Shown one piece after another: positions 1-6,525 of a stretch of DNA of 6,766 nt (the first letter of the stretch is position 1; each line of letters begins with the position of its first letter). Origin of the DNA: Deltaproteobacteria bacterium (GTDB lineage: Bacteria > Myxococcota_A > Polyangia > Polyangiales > Houyiibacteriaceae); contig JAFDFW010000119.1 in assembly GCA_019309605.1 (NCBI GenBank), positions 1-6,766 of the forward strand, in the 5' to 3' direction. The notes beneath the pieces were generated by a model. The model saw only the letters and a program-made list of their open reading frames with translations, was not told where the DNA came from and ran no database searches. The position numbers were made by a program, and so were the translations under genes.

Positions 1-270
1 CCCGTCTTCGATCCTCCAGTTGCCGCCTGTCTTCTCGTAGGCGCTGCCGAGTTGGGTGCGTTCGAAGTCGTCAGTGAAGGCAGAGCCAATACCGGGATCG
101 CCTTGGGGCGTGCAGGCTGCAAGCAGCAGGCAGGCGGCAGCGCAAGCCCCAAGGGCGCAGCCCGGCGCAAAGCGCCGCCAAGCCCGCGCGAAAGCGCAGG
201 GTGCGGCAGGGAGGACTACGGGCGGGGGCGGGCGGGTGGTGTAACAAAACCAAGAACGTACGCTACTCAC
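1..270 (-). CDS. Putative lipoprotein with concanavalin-like domain start (3' end outside window)
   Basis: This frame is open from the left window edge back to GTG at 270 (90 codons), and stays open further upstream to ATG 381. A lipobox-like stretch, ACLLLAAC followed by TPQGDPG, sits at about residues 46-60 from GTG 270, with C53 as the likely lipidated cysteine. It is preceded by a basic segment (RAWRRF) and a hydrophobic Ala/Cys-rich core, as in type II signal peptides. The mature part begins FTDDFERTQLGSAYEKTGGNWRIEDG (read here in overlapping pieces: FTDDFERTQLG, then SAYEKTGGNWRIEDG), which resembles the first strands of LamG/concanavalin A-like domains that start DDFER...GNWRIEDG. The start is uncertain: no ATG lies near the signal peptide and the segment before the hydrophobic core is unusually long. 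A role as a membrane-anchored, possibly carbohydrate-binding protein is inference. It is last in a minus-strand run and is preceded by the hexamer repeat. Confidence 0.6.
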   Translation of the reverse strand, partial: MSSVRSWFCYTTRPPPPVVLPAAPCAFARAWRRFAPGCALGACAAACLLLAACTPQGDPGIGSAFTDDFERTQLGSAYEKTGGNWRIEDG

Positions 271-282
271 GGACACCGTCGC

Positions 283-348
283 TGGCACTGGCACTGGCAC
301 TGGCACTGGCACTGACACTGACGCTGACGCTGGCGCTGACGCTGAAAC
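283..348. repeat. Hexanucleotide tandem repeat, 11 units, consensus TGRCRC
   Basis: Eleven contiguous 6-bp units lie on the plus strand: five perfect TGGCAC (283-312), then TGACAC, TGACGC, TGACGC, TGGCGC, TGACGC and TGAAAC. The array fills most of the 88-bp gap between the stop of the TSP3 outer membrane protein gene (359) and the candidate GTG start of the lipoprotein gene (270). Read on the minus strand in the lipoprotein frame, the perfect units give alternating GTG and CCA codons, so several supply an in-frame GTG. The gradient from perfect to degenerate copies suggests replication slippage at the left end. There are no spacers, so this is not a CRISPR array. Confidence 0.95.
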
Positions 349-358
349 GGGGTCTCGG

Positions 359-1462
359 TTACTCCGGATCGGTGCATCCATCTTCATCCAGATCCCGCCC
401 CTCGATCGCTTCCTCGTTCGGACACTTGTCGTCCGCGTCCGGAATGAAGTCATTGTCGTTGTCCGGATCCATGCACCCGTCTTCGTCTTCGAAGCCGTCG
501 ATGTCCTCTGGCAGTCGGGGGCACTCGTCTCGGGAGTCGGGGATTCCGTCTGCGTCCATGTCGTCGGTTGCGGGAGACCAAGAGACGCCGACGATCGCGC
601 GGAAGCGTGGTTGACCGAGGCCGCGGACGAAGCCCATGCCGACCGCGGCCGTCAGCGTCACGGCCTTCTTGGTCCAGCGGACACCGATATCACCTTCGAG
701 GGTGTTCGTGCTTCGACCACGAAACGCGCTCGTCCCGCGGATCTCCAGAAGACCGAACAGATCTTTGGCGGGAGGAATCGGGGGCTTCAATGAGAACCCG
801 TATTGGAACTCCTGCCAAAGCGCGTCGACGCCGAAGCTGCGTTCGTTCACGCGGTAGCGCCAACCGAACATCGTTCCTGCACCCATGCCAAGAAGATGGA
901 AGTCGCCGAGGAGCTGCGCGTCGAACGAAAACTGCCCCTCGCTCGCATACAAGCTGGTGCTTCCGATCGGCACCGGAATCGTGAGCAGCAAAGCCAAGCC
1001 CGGCCCATCGGGACGGCTTTGCGTATCGACGGTCTTCTCTCCGAAGAAACGCACCTTCGTGGTGAAACGCGGGTCCTCGACAGCGAAGCCGGTAAACGAC
1101 GTCCGGCCGTTTACCAATTCTGCGGTCTCCCCGCTTTGATAGAGCACCAAGGGAACTTCCAACGCGAGCGACCAGCGGCCAAATAGCCCGACCTCAAAGA
1201 ACAGGTCCCCTGTCATTCGGTGGTCGATGACCTGCTCTCCGGTTCCGTCGGCGTACCCGATACGAAGCGGCCTGTCAGAGTACCACGTGAAGAGACCGAG
1301 ATTGAATCGGGCGTGCCCCGGCGTGGCACTACCCTGCATCCCCAAGAAACCAAACCGGTCGAGTGTCGGACGGAAGCGCTCGATGTTGAGCGCCTGCGCA
1401 GAGGCGGATGCCGACGCGGCGAGCGTCAAGGCGATGCAGAGGAAGGCTACGAGACGCGCCAT
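359..1462 (-). CDS. Secreted outer membrane barrel-like protein with C-terminal thrombospondin type-3 repeats
   Basis: The product is 367 residues. Residues 1-24 form a clear signal peptide (MARLVAFLCIALTLA, then an Ala/Ser stretch ending SAQA). Residues 25-298 alternate hydrophobic and aromatic segments (for example FNLGLFTWYS, GLALLLTIPVPIG, LTAAVGMGFVRGLG), as expected for outer membrane beta strands. Residues 300-367 are Asp-rich type-3 thrombospondin repeats (DMDADGIPDSRDECP, DGFEDEDGCMDPDNDND, DGCTDPE) with cysteines 314, 330, 347 and 363; these normally bind calcium. In many myxobacterial relatives such repeats lead into an OmpA peptidoglycan-binding domain, but here translation stops right after the last repeat. 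I chose ATG 1462 over an upstream extension to 1618 because the signal peptide begins there. It starts 5 nt after the ttcA stop, so co-transcription is likely. Exact function unknown. Confidence 0.88.
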   Translation of the reverse strand: MARLVAFLCIALTLAASASASAQALNIERFRPTLDRFGFLGMQGSATPGHARFNLGLFTWYSDRPLRIGYADGTGEQVIDHRMTGDLFFEVGLFGRWSLALEVPLVLYQSGETAELVNGRTSFTGFAVEDPRFTTKVRFFGEKTVDTQSRPDGPGLALLLTIPVPIGSTSLYASEGQFSFDAQLLGDFHLLGMGAGTMFGWRYRVNERSFGVDALWQEFQYGFSLKPPIPPAKDLFGLLEIRGTSAFRGRSTNTLEGDIGVRWTKKAVTLTAAVGMGFVRGLGQPRFRAIVGVSWSPATDDMDADGIPDSRDECPRLPEDIDGFEDEDGCMDPDNDNDFIPDADDKCPNEEAIEGRDLDEDGCTDPE

Positions 1463-1467
1463 GCGAC

Positions 1468-2208
1468 CTAGCTCGTCCCCAGCAGATGGGACGTGCGCAC
1501 GTTCTTGAGCGCCGCCAGCATGCTCTGTCGAACTTGCGGCGCGCGCTTCTCGAGGTCGTCGAGCATTTCCTTGACCTGCTGACGCCAAAGGTTCTCCTGC
1601 GAGCCACAGAGGTTGCATGGGATGATCGGGAAATCCAAGTGCTCGGAGTATGCAGAGATGTCTCGCTCCGACGAATAAAGCAACGGACGAATCACCGTGT
1701 TGCGGCCGTCATCGCTTACGAGCTTCGCAGGCATGGCGCTCAGCGATCCGTTGAACATCATGTTCAGCATGAGCGTCTCAATTGCATCGTCGCGATGATG
1801 TCCGAGCGCAATCTTCGAGCAGCCCAGGCTCTGTGCGACGTTGTAGAGAATGCCGCGGCGCAGCCGGGAGCACATGCTGCAATAGGTCTGCCCCTCTGGA
1901 ATCACCTTGGTCACCACTTGATAGGTGTCCTTGCGCACGATCTGATGTTCGTAGCCCTCATCGCGGAGCCACGCCTCGAGCGCCGTTCCATCATAGCCAG
2001 GCTGCCCCTGATCGAGATGCACTGCGATAATCTCGAACGGCACGGGTGCTCTTTGACGCGCGCGCTCGAGCAGATGCAGTAGCGTGTAGCTGTCCTTGCC
2101 ACCGCTGATGGCAACCATGACGCGATCGCCGGGCTCGATGAGCTCGTAGTCCGCAATGCAGCGCCCCATCTCGTGAGCGAGTCGCTTTTCCAAAGTGGCC
2201 TGACCCAC
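1468..2208 (-). CDS. ttcA: tRNA 2-thiocytidine(32) synthetase TtcA
   Basis: This cytoplasmic ATP-dependent enzyme replaces the C2 oxygen of cytidine 32 in certain tRNAs with sulfur, using an oxygen-sensitive iron-sulfur cluster. The 246-residue product has the PP-loop SGGKDS at 35-40, the paired cysteines of CSMC (C110, C113), the motif GHHRDD at 136-141, and the downstream PCNLCGSQ with C198 and C201. These are the family's ATP-binding and cluster-binding positions. The N-terminus EKRLAHEMGRCIADYELIEPGDR, read as EKRLAHEMGRC and IADYELIEPGDR, lines up with the segment before the PP-loop in E. coli TtcA. GTG 2208 gives a family-like N-terminus. An ATG at 2319 would add 37 residues encoded partly by the palindrome at 2251-2414, which I consider unlikely. 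No strong Shine-Dalgarno is visible. It lies between hisD and the outer membrane protein gene on the same strand. Confidence 0.95.
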   Translation of the reverse strand: MGQATLEKRLAHEMGRCIADYELIEPGDRVMVAISGGKDSYTLLHLLERARQRAPVPFEIIAVHLDQGQPGYDGTALEAWLRDEGYEHQIVRKDTYQVVTKVIPEGQTYCSMCSRLRRGILYNVAQSLGCSKIALGHHRDDAIETLMLNMMFNGSLSAMPAKLVSDDGRNTVIRPLLYSSERDISAYSEHLDFPIIPCNLCGSQENLWRQQVKEMLDDLEKRAPQVRQSMLAALKNVRTSHLLGTS

Positions 2209-2250
2209 GCGCGATGGGTACCCGGCGAGCGCCTGCCCCGCAAGGCTCCG

Positions 2251-2414
2251 AGAGCATATCTCATAACCCCCTCGGTCGTTTCGCTTGCGGGGGCACGTCA
2301 GATGCCGCCATCCCCTCACGCTCGAAATAGCCTTGCTATTCCTCGGTTCGTGGACGCGGCATCTGGCGCACCCGTGCTGCGCGATCCTCGGTCGGGGGTT
2401 ATGAGATATGCTCT
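2251..2414. repeat. 164-bp imperfect palindrome (long inverted repeat) between hisD and ttcA
   Basis: Perfect 21-bp outer arms lie at 2251-2271 (AGAGCATATC...AACCCCC) and, as the reverse complement, at 2394-2414. A second perfect 10-bp pair lies inside: CAGATGCCGC at 2299-2308 and GCGGCATCTG at 2356-2365. The centre is a tight hairpin, AATAGC-CTT-GCTATT, at 2326-2340. All three pairs share a centre near 2332-2333, so the whole segment folds as one long, partly mismatched hairpin. It starts 2 nt after the hisD stop and ends 42 nt before the ttcA GTG. It could be a MITE-like or REP-like mobile palindrome, or a structured intercistronic RNA. No transposase or clear target duplication is seen. 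It lacks a U-tract, so it is not a classical terminator. Confidence 0.9.
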
Positions 2415-2416
2415 AG

Positions 2417-3688
2417 TCACTTGGCTCTTCGAAGCGTGACGGCGCGAGCGTGCGCCTCGAGACCCTCGAGCCGGGCAAGCCCTTCGAGGAGATCCGCCTG
2501 GCCATCAAGTGCCTCGCGTGAGTACCGAATCAGCGACGATCGGACGACGAAATCATAGACACCCAGCGGCGACGCAAAGCGGACGGCCCCACCCGTGGGC
2601 AGCACGTGACTCGGCCCGGCTGCGTAGTCCCCGGCGGCTTCCGGGGTGTGGTAGCCAAGGAATATTGCGCCAGCAGCTCCGACCCTGTCGAGCATCGCTT
2701 CGGAATCGGCCACCGAAAGGCTCAAGTGCTCTGCCGCCAACGCGGTCGCTGCTCGACCCGCCTCGTCCAAGTCATGGACGACAAAGCAATACCCGTTGTT
2801 GCGCACCGCCGCCTCGGCAATCGCTCTTCGAGGAAGTGCGGCGAGCTGACGTTCGAGCGCGGCGTCCACCGCGTCGGCCTGTGCGCGCGAGAGCACCACC
2901 GCGAGCGGATACGCAGCCTCGTCATGCTCGGCCTGAGATAGTAGATCGGCAGCGACGATCTCCGGATTGGCCCCATCATCGGCGACGACGAGGATCTCGC
3001 TTGGCCCTGCGATCGAATCGATGTCGACGACGCCGAAGACGAGCCGCTTCGCGCACGCGACGTAGATGTTTCCGGGACCGACAACCTTGTCGACGCGGGC
3101 AACCGACTCGGTGCCATACGCGACGGCCGCAATGGCCTGCGCTCCACCTGCGTCGACCACCTCGGTCACCCCGGCGATGTCGGCTGCGGCCAAGACCTCC
3201 GGGGTGGGGTTCGGTGTAGTCAGGACGATTCGCTGAACGCCGGCAACCGTCGCCGGAATGGCAGTCATCAGCACGGTGGACGGATATCGAGCCTTGCCGC
3301 CTGGCGCATACACCGCCGCGGCGGCTACCGGTTGGACCCGTTGGCCCAACTCGATGCCGTCCTCTTCGTAACGGAACCCCGTCTCCCGCTGATGCTCGTG
3401 GTAGCGGCGAATGCGGTCGCCGGCTGCTTCTAGCGCCTCACGAATGCGCGGATCGACCGCTCGCGCCTCTTTCACCCATGCGTCGCGATTCAAGACGAGC
3501 GATTGAGGGCGTCGGCGGTCGAAGCGCTCGGTGTATTCCAGAACCGCCTCATCGCCCCGCTCACGGACCGCGTCGAGAATCGCGCGCACGTCGGGCTCGA
3601 CGCGGGCCAGATCTTCGTCGCCACGCCGACTCAAAGACGCTAGCGTGTCTTCATAGCCAGCCTGGCCCTGTTCGAGGATCGTGAGCAT
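2417..3688 (-). CDS. hisD: Histidinol dehydrogenase
   Basis: Catalyses the last two steps of histidine synthesis: NAD-dependent oxidation of L-histidinol through histidinal to L-histidine, with zinc as cofactor. The 423-residue product is close to the family's usual length (E. coli about 434). Visible motifs are VYAPGGKARYPST at about 126-138, GPGNIYV at 204-210, and DSIAGPSEILVVAD from about 224. Zinc ligands are in their expected contexts: Q252 and H255 (SQAEHD), D354 (GDYAAGPSHVLPTGG) and H413 (GLEAHARAV). The catalytic Glu-His pair is E320-H321 (AEHL). ATG 3688 gives a normal N-terminus. No Shine-Dalgarno is seen upstream, but a promoter-like pair is. No other histidine genes lie in the window, so hisD stands apart from a his operon here, heading a block with ttcA. 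It is divergent from cysS. Confidence 0.97.
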   Translation of the reverse strand: MLTILEQGQAGYEDTLASLSRRGDEDLARVEPDVRAILDAVRERGDEAVLEYTERFDRRRPQSLVLNRDAWVKEARAVDPRIREALEAAGDRIRRYHEHQRETGFRYEEDGIELGQRVQPVAAAAVYAPGGKARYPSTVLMTAIPATVAGVQRIVLTTPNPTPEVLAAADIAGVTEVVDAGGAQAIAAVAYGTESVARVDKVVGPGNIYVACAKRLVFGVVDIDSIAGPSEILVVADDGANPEIVAADLLSQAEHDEAAYPLAVVLSRAQADAVDAALERQLAALPRRAIAEAAVRNNGYCFVVHDLDEAGRAATALAAEHLSLSVADSEAMLDRVGAAGAIFLGYHTPEAAGDYAAGPSHVLPTGGAVRFASPLGVYDFVVRSSLIRYSREALDGQADLLEGLARLEGLEAHARAVTLRRAK

Positions 3689-3694
3689 TTGCTG

Positions 3695-3722
3695 GTTCTA
3701 GCGGGCCGGACAAAGGGGTCAA
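3695..3722 (-). promoter_or_regulatory. Candidate sigma-70 promoter for hisD, possibly leaderless
   Basis: On the minus strand TTGACC (3722-3717) matches the -35 consensus at 5 of 6 positions, and TAGAAC (3700-3695) matches the -10 consensus at 4 of 6, with a 16-nt spacer. Only six bases (CAGCAA) separate the -10 box from the hisD ATG at 3688, which would place transcription start at or next to the A of ATG. The lack of a Shine-Dalgarno before hisD fits a leaderless transcript. This rests on consensus matching alone. Confidence 0.4.
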
Positions 3723-3771
3723 CCACGCGACCTTGCCCTCCGGGGCGGAAAGTGCTCAGACTTCGCCGACC

Positions 3772-5271
3772 ATGAACGTACGCCTGCACAACACCCTGAC
3801 GGGCCAAAAGGAGCCCTTCGAACCGGCCGAACCCAATCACGCCCGCATCTACGTATGCGGCCCGACGGTGTACGACTACGCACATCTGGGCCACGCCCGT
3901 TGCTACGTCGTCTACGACGTCCTCGTTCGGCACCTACGCACCATTGGAATGCAGGTCACGTACGTCCGAAACATCACCGATGTCGACGACAAGATCCTCA
4001 AGCGCGCCGCGGAGTCCGATACGGAGCCGACCGCGCTCGCCGCACGTTTCGCCGCCGCGTACTCGGAGGACATGCACCGGCTTGGCAACCTCGACCCCGA
4101 CATCGAGCCACGCGTCAGCACACACCTCGAAGACATCTTCGCGTTGGTGCAGCGGCTGGTCGATGGCGGCCACGCGTACGTCTCAGACGGAGACGTGTAC
4201 TTCTCCGTCGAGTCCTTCGCCGACTATGGCAAGCTCAGCCATCGCGACCTCGCACAAATGAGGCTCGGGGCTAGCGAGCGGCTCGACGAGGCCAAAACCG
4301 CACGCAAACGGCACCCCGCCGACTTCGCCTTGTGGAAAAAGAGCGAAGACGATGGATGGGGTTGGGAGAGTCCGTGGGGGCGCGGCCGACCTGGCTGGCA
4401 CATCGAGTGCTCGGCCATGTCGATGAAACACTTGGGCGATACGCTCGATCTCCATGGAGGCGGCTTGGATCTGGTGTTTCCACACCATGAAAACGAGATC
4501 GCCCAGAGCGAGGCCGCGACCGGCAAGCCGTTTGCGCGATGTTGGATGCACAACGGTTTCGTCGAGGTCGACAAAGAGAAGATGAGCAAGAGCCTCGGTA
4601 ATTTCTTCACCGCGCGAGACTTGTTCGACCGCATCGAGCCGGAGGCGATCCGTTACTTCATGATGACGGTGCACTACCGCTGCCCGCTCAATCTCGATTG
4701 GACGCTCGACGACGCCGGCAACGTGACCGGGTTCCCGCAGTTCGAAGAAGCGGAGCGGCGGGTGGCCTATCTCTACAAGACGAAGCAGCGGCTCGAAGGG
4801 CTTCCCCCGAAACGCGTGGTCGATGGTAACGGGCCTGTCTCGCAGGAGATCGCTGGCTTCGCCGAGGCGTTACGTGAATCGTTGGACGACGACCTCAACA
4901 TGCCCGTCGCGCTCGCCAAGCTGGCCGACTTCCTCAAGGCGGTAAACGAGCTTTGTGACCAGGCAATGAAGAAGAAGGGCAAGGTGGCCCGGAGCTCAGT
5001 GGAGCAAGCGCAGGCAGGATTCCGCGCGCTCGAAGCCGAGCTCGGGGTCGGCGCGGAGGCTGCCGACGTGATCCTTCTGCGGATCCGAGACCGAGGGGCC
5101 AAGGCGCGCGGCTTGGATGCGGCAGCGATTGAGCAGCAAATCAAGGACCGCACAGAGGCCAGAAAGTCGAAGGCCTTCGCGGAGGCCGACCGTATTCGGG
5201 ACGAGCTCGCGGCACGGGGTGTGGAGCTGCTGGATGGGTCCGAAGGGACCGGTTGGACCATCGCGGACTGA
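3772..5271 (+). CDS. cysS: Cysteinyl-tRNA synthetase
   Basis: Class I aminoacyl-tRNA synthetase that activates cysteine with ATP and charges tRNA-Cys in the cytoplasm. The 499-residue product carries the N-terminal CGPTVYDYAHLGHAR, holding zinc ligand C29 and the HIGH-type signature HLGH at 38-41. The other zinc ligands are C213 (WHIECSAMS), H238 and E242 (FPHHENEIAQS). The KMSKS loop is intact at 270-274 (EKMSKSLGN). A helical anticodon-binding region follows, and the C-terminal segment (KSKAFAEADRIRDELAARGV) is typical of the family. It is somewhat longer than E. coli CysS (461 residues). ATG 3772 begins MNVRLHNTLTGQKEPF, the expected start. A TTG at 3733 would add 13 residues and is less likely. 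No clear Shine-Dalgarno is visible. It is divergent from hisD across 83 bp. Confidence 0.98.
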   Translation: MNVRLHNTLTGQKEPFEPAEPNHARIYVCGPTVYDYAHLGHARCYVVYDVLVRHLRTIGMQVTYVRNITDVDDKILKRAAESDTEPTALAARFAAAYSEDMHRLGNLDPDIEPRVSTHLEDIFALVQRLVDGGHAYVSDGDVYFSVESFADYGKLSHRDLAQMRLGASERLDEAKTARKRHPADFALWKKSEDDGWGWESPWGRGRPGWHIECSAMSMKHLGDTLDLHGGGLDLVFPHHENEIAQSEAATGKPFARCWMHNGFVEVDKEKMSKSLGNFFTARDLFDRIEPEAIRYFMMTVHYRCPLNLDWTLDDAGNVTGFPQFEEAERRVAYLYKTKQRLEGLPPKRVVDGNGPVSQEIAGFAEALRESLDDDLNMPVALAKLADFLKAVNELCDQAMKKKGKVARSSVEQAQAGFRALEAELGVGAEAADVILLRIRDRGAKARGLDAAAIEQQIKDRTEARKSKAFAEADRIRDELAARGVELLDGSEGTGWTIAD

Positions 5272-5299
5272 TGAGAATATCAGGTAGGCTGCTCTGGGC

Positions 5300-5327
5300 A
5301 GTGCTAAATTGAGCCTTTCTCAGCACT
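5300..5327. other. Short bulged inverted repeat downstream of cysS
   Basis: AGTGCT (5300-5305) pairs with AGCACT (5322-5327), and GAG (5311-5313) pairs with CTC (5319-5321), around a CCTTT loop with a five-base AAATT bulge on the left side. It lies 28 nt after the cysS stop and 70 nt before the next gene, where a terminator could sit. No T-tract follows, so I cannot call it an intrinsic terminator. The rest of the 126-bp gap (5272-5397) shows no convincing promoter or RNA gene. Confidence 0.3.
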
Positions 5328-5384
5328 TAGCGACGACCCAAATCTGTCGCTGGCTTGTTCCGTATGGCACCCTGATAGTTCCTT

Positions 5385-5388
5385 GGAG
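5385..5388 (+). promoter_or_regulatory. Shine-Dalgarno GGAG favouring the TTG 5398 start
   Basis: GGAG lies 9 nt before TTG at 5398. The alternative TTG at 5383 overlaps this motif and has no Shine-Dalgarno of its own (it is preceded by TAGTTCC). This is the main reason for choosing 5398 as the start of the DUF4388/J-domain gene. No in-frame ATG or GTG exists between the upstream stop codon at 5305-5307 and the start of the conserved domain. Confidence 0.45.
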
Positions 5389-5397
5389 CATCAAGCT

Positions 5398-6525
5398 TTG
5401 ACCTCGTCCGTCCCAAAGCCATTGGCCGAAGGCACTTTGAGTGCCACGCCATTCGGCCACGTTCTGTTGTCGATCCAGAAGAAGGGGCTTTCGGGAACAC
5501 TTGCGGTCTGGCCGGACGACGATCGAGGCGGACAGGACCGGATCTTGTTTCGAGCCGGCGCTCCAGCCGTCGGTCGATTCCTCGACCCGGCGGCTGACCT
5601 CGAGCGCGGCATGCTCAGCGTCTTCCATCGGGACAAGGGTCCGTACGCATTCTACGAAGCGGACTTGGTTGGCGATAGCGCCGGCGCGCTCCGCGGGCAG
5701 GTCGACGTTCTAGCGCTCATCGCGACCGCTCTTCGCGGCGACGTCCCGAAGGACGCCATGGTGCGGGTGATTCGAAAGCTCGGCCTCGAACGACAGCGCG
5801 TGAAAAAGGGAGCCCCCTTGGCGAGGCTCGCGCTTCAGTCGAACGAGATGGCGTTCGTCGAACTGATGCGTGCAGAGCCGGCAACCGCCGCGATTCTCAT
5901 CGAGCAGTTCGGTGATCCGAAGGTCGCACAGCGCATGCTCTACTTGCTCGCGATCACGGAATCCCTGGAACCATACCGCCCGGTTTCACAACAAAAGCTC
6001 AGAGCGGTTTCGGCCTCTTCGCAGCGCACGCAGCGTGCGTCGTCTCCTCCCGGAGCGCGCAACTCTGTGAGTTCTTCGGGAAGCATGTTGCCCCCGACGG
6101 GCCGCGGATCTAGGCCACCCGGAATGCGCAACTCGAGTCTTCCCGGAGGCGATTCCGTGTTGCCGGCGTCTATTAGCAATATGCCTCCGGGGAAAACGCT
6201 TTCGGGCGAAATCGTCGCGCCGCGCCCCATGCCGGGACAGCCTCCTGCCGGGTTGGACGCGGAGCACCTGGAGCGCTGGGAAGAGGTCGCGCGAGTCGTC
6301 GGAATGATGGACCGTCAAAACTACTTCCAGATGCTCGGCGTGAAGGAATCGGCCGACAGCAACGAGATCAGCAAGAAGTACATGAGTCTTGCGAAGATAT
6401 GGCACCCCGACCGCCTGCCCCCGGAGCTTTCGGAGTTGCGCCCTTGGGTGGAGGAGATCTTCCACCTGTTGACCGTGTCCAGCGATACGCTCGGCGACAC
6501 GACCAGAAGGTCGACGTGCTGGTAA
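5398..6525 (+). CDS. DUF4388 (PatA-like) and DnaJ J-domain protein, frame broken after the J-domain
   Basis: The 375-residue product has three parts. Residues about 10-115 match the DUF4388/PatA-like N-terminal pattern (EGTLSATPFGHVLLSI, SGTLAVWP, RILFRAGAPAVGRF, KGPYAFYE). Residues about 200-287 are a Ser/Pro/Gly/Arg-rich linker with repeated PPGARNS and PPGMRNS motifs, probably disordered. Residues about 308-366 are a J-domain (NYFQMLGVKESADSNEI...) with the HPD motif at 336-338, which stimulates Hsp70 ATPase. After SDTLGD the frame gives only TTRRSTCW and a TAA stop. A TPR-like continuation beginning DQKVDVLVKRRRYDDA lies in another frame from 6501. In related myxobacterial proteins I recall some 30-40 residues joining these parts, so a deletion with frameshift, or a sequencing error, is likely. 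Probably cytoplasmic; exact role unknown. Starting at TTG 5383 would add 5 residues. Confidence 0.8.
   Translation: MTSSVPKPLAEGTLSATPFGHVLLSIQKKGLSGTLAVWPDDDRGGQDRILFRAGAPAVGRFLDPAADLERGMLSVFHRDKGPYAFYEADLVGDSAGALRGQVDVLALIATALRGDVPKDAMVRVIRKLGLERQRVKKGAPLARLALQSNEMAFVELMRAEPATAAILIEQFGDPKVAQRMLYLLAITESLEPYRPVSQQKLRAVSASSQRTQRASSPPGARNSVSSSGSMLPPTGRGSRPPGMRNSSLPGGDSVLPASISNMPPGKTLSGEIVAPRPMPGQPPAGLDAEHLERWEEVARVVGMMDRQNYFQMLGVKESADSNEISKKYMSLAKIWHPDRLPPELSELRPWVEEIFHLLTVSSDTLGDTTRRSTCW
6505..6510 (+). promoter_or_regulatory. Shine-Dalgarno-like AGAAGG before GTG 6516
   Basis: AGAAGG lies 5 nt before a GTG at 6516 in the frame of the TPR-like continuation, and just before the TAA (6523-6525) of the broken J-domain ORF. 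It could allow translational coupling of the detached C-terminal part. It may also be coincidental, because the same bases encode part of the QKVDVL motif of the ancestral protein. Confidence 0.3.

Noticed and set aside
283..348. CRISPR-like repeat array
   Set aside because: The units are 6 bp and directly abutting, with no spacers, so this is a microsatellite-type array.
201..614. Plus-strand ORF with a long Leu-Ala/Leu-Thr repeat resembling a membrane segment
   Set aside because: The hydrophobic stretch is just the TGGCAC-type hexamer array in one frame, and the rest is antisense to the well-supported TSP3 protein gene.
1463..1618. N-terminal extension of the TSP3 outer membrane protein to ATG 1618
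   Set aside because: It would place 52 polar residues before a clear signal peptide and overlap the 3' end of ttcA in another frame.
1408..2082. 224-residue plus-strand ORF antisense to ttcA
   Set aside because: It has no motif of its own and lies opposite an intact ttcA with the PP-loop and cluster-binding cysteines.
2209..2319. N-terminal extension of TtcA to ATG 2319
   Set aside because: The extra 37 residues are encoded largely by the palindrome, while GTG 2208 gives the expected family N-terminus.
2509..3219. 236-residue plus-strand ORF antisense to hisD
   Set aside because: It is extremely Arg/Pro-rich with no recognisable motif, as expected for the antisense shadow of a GC-rich gene; hisD has all its catalytic residues.
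5365..5384. Sigma-54-like TGGCAC motif upstream of the DUF4388/J-domain gene
   Set aside because: No GC-containing -12 element is found at the required spacing, and the position is too close to the start codon.
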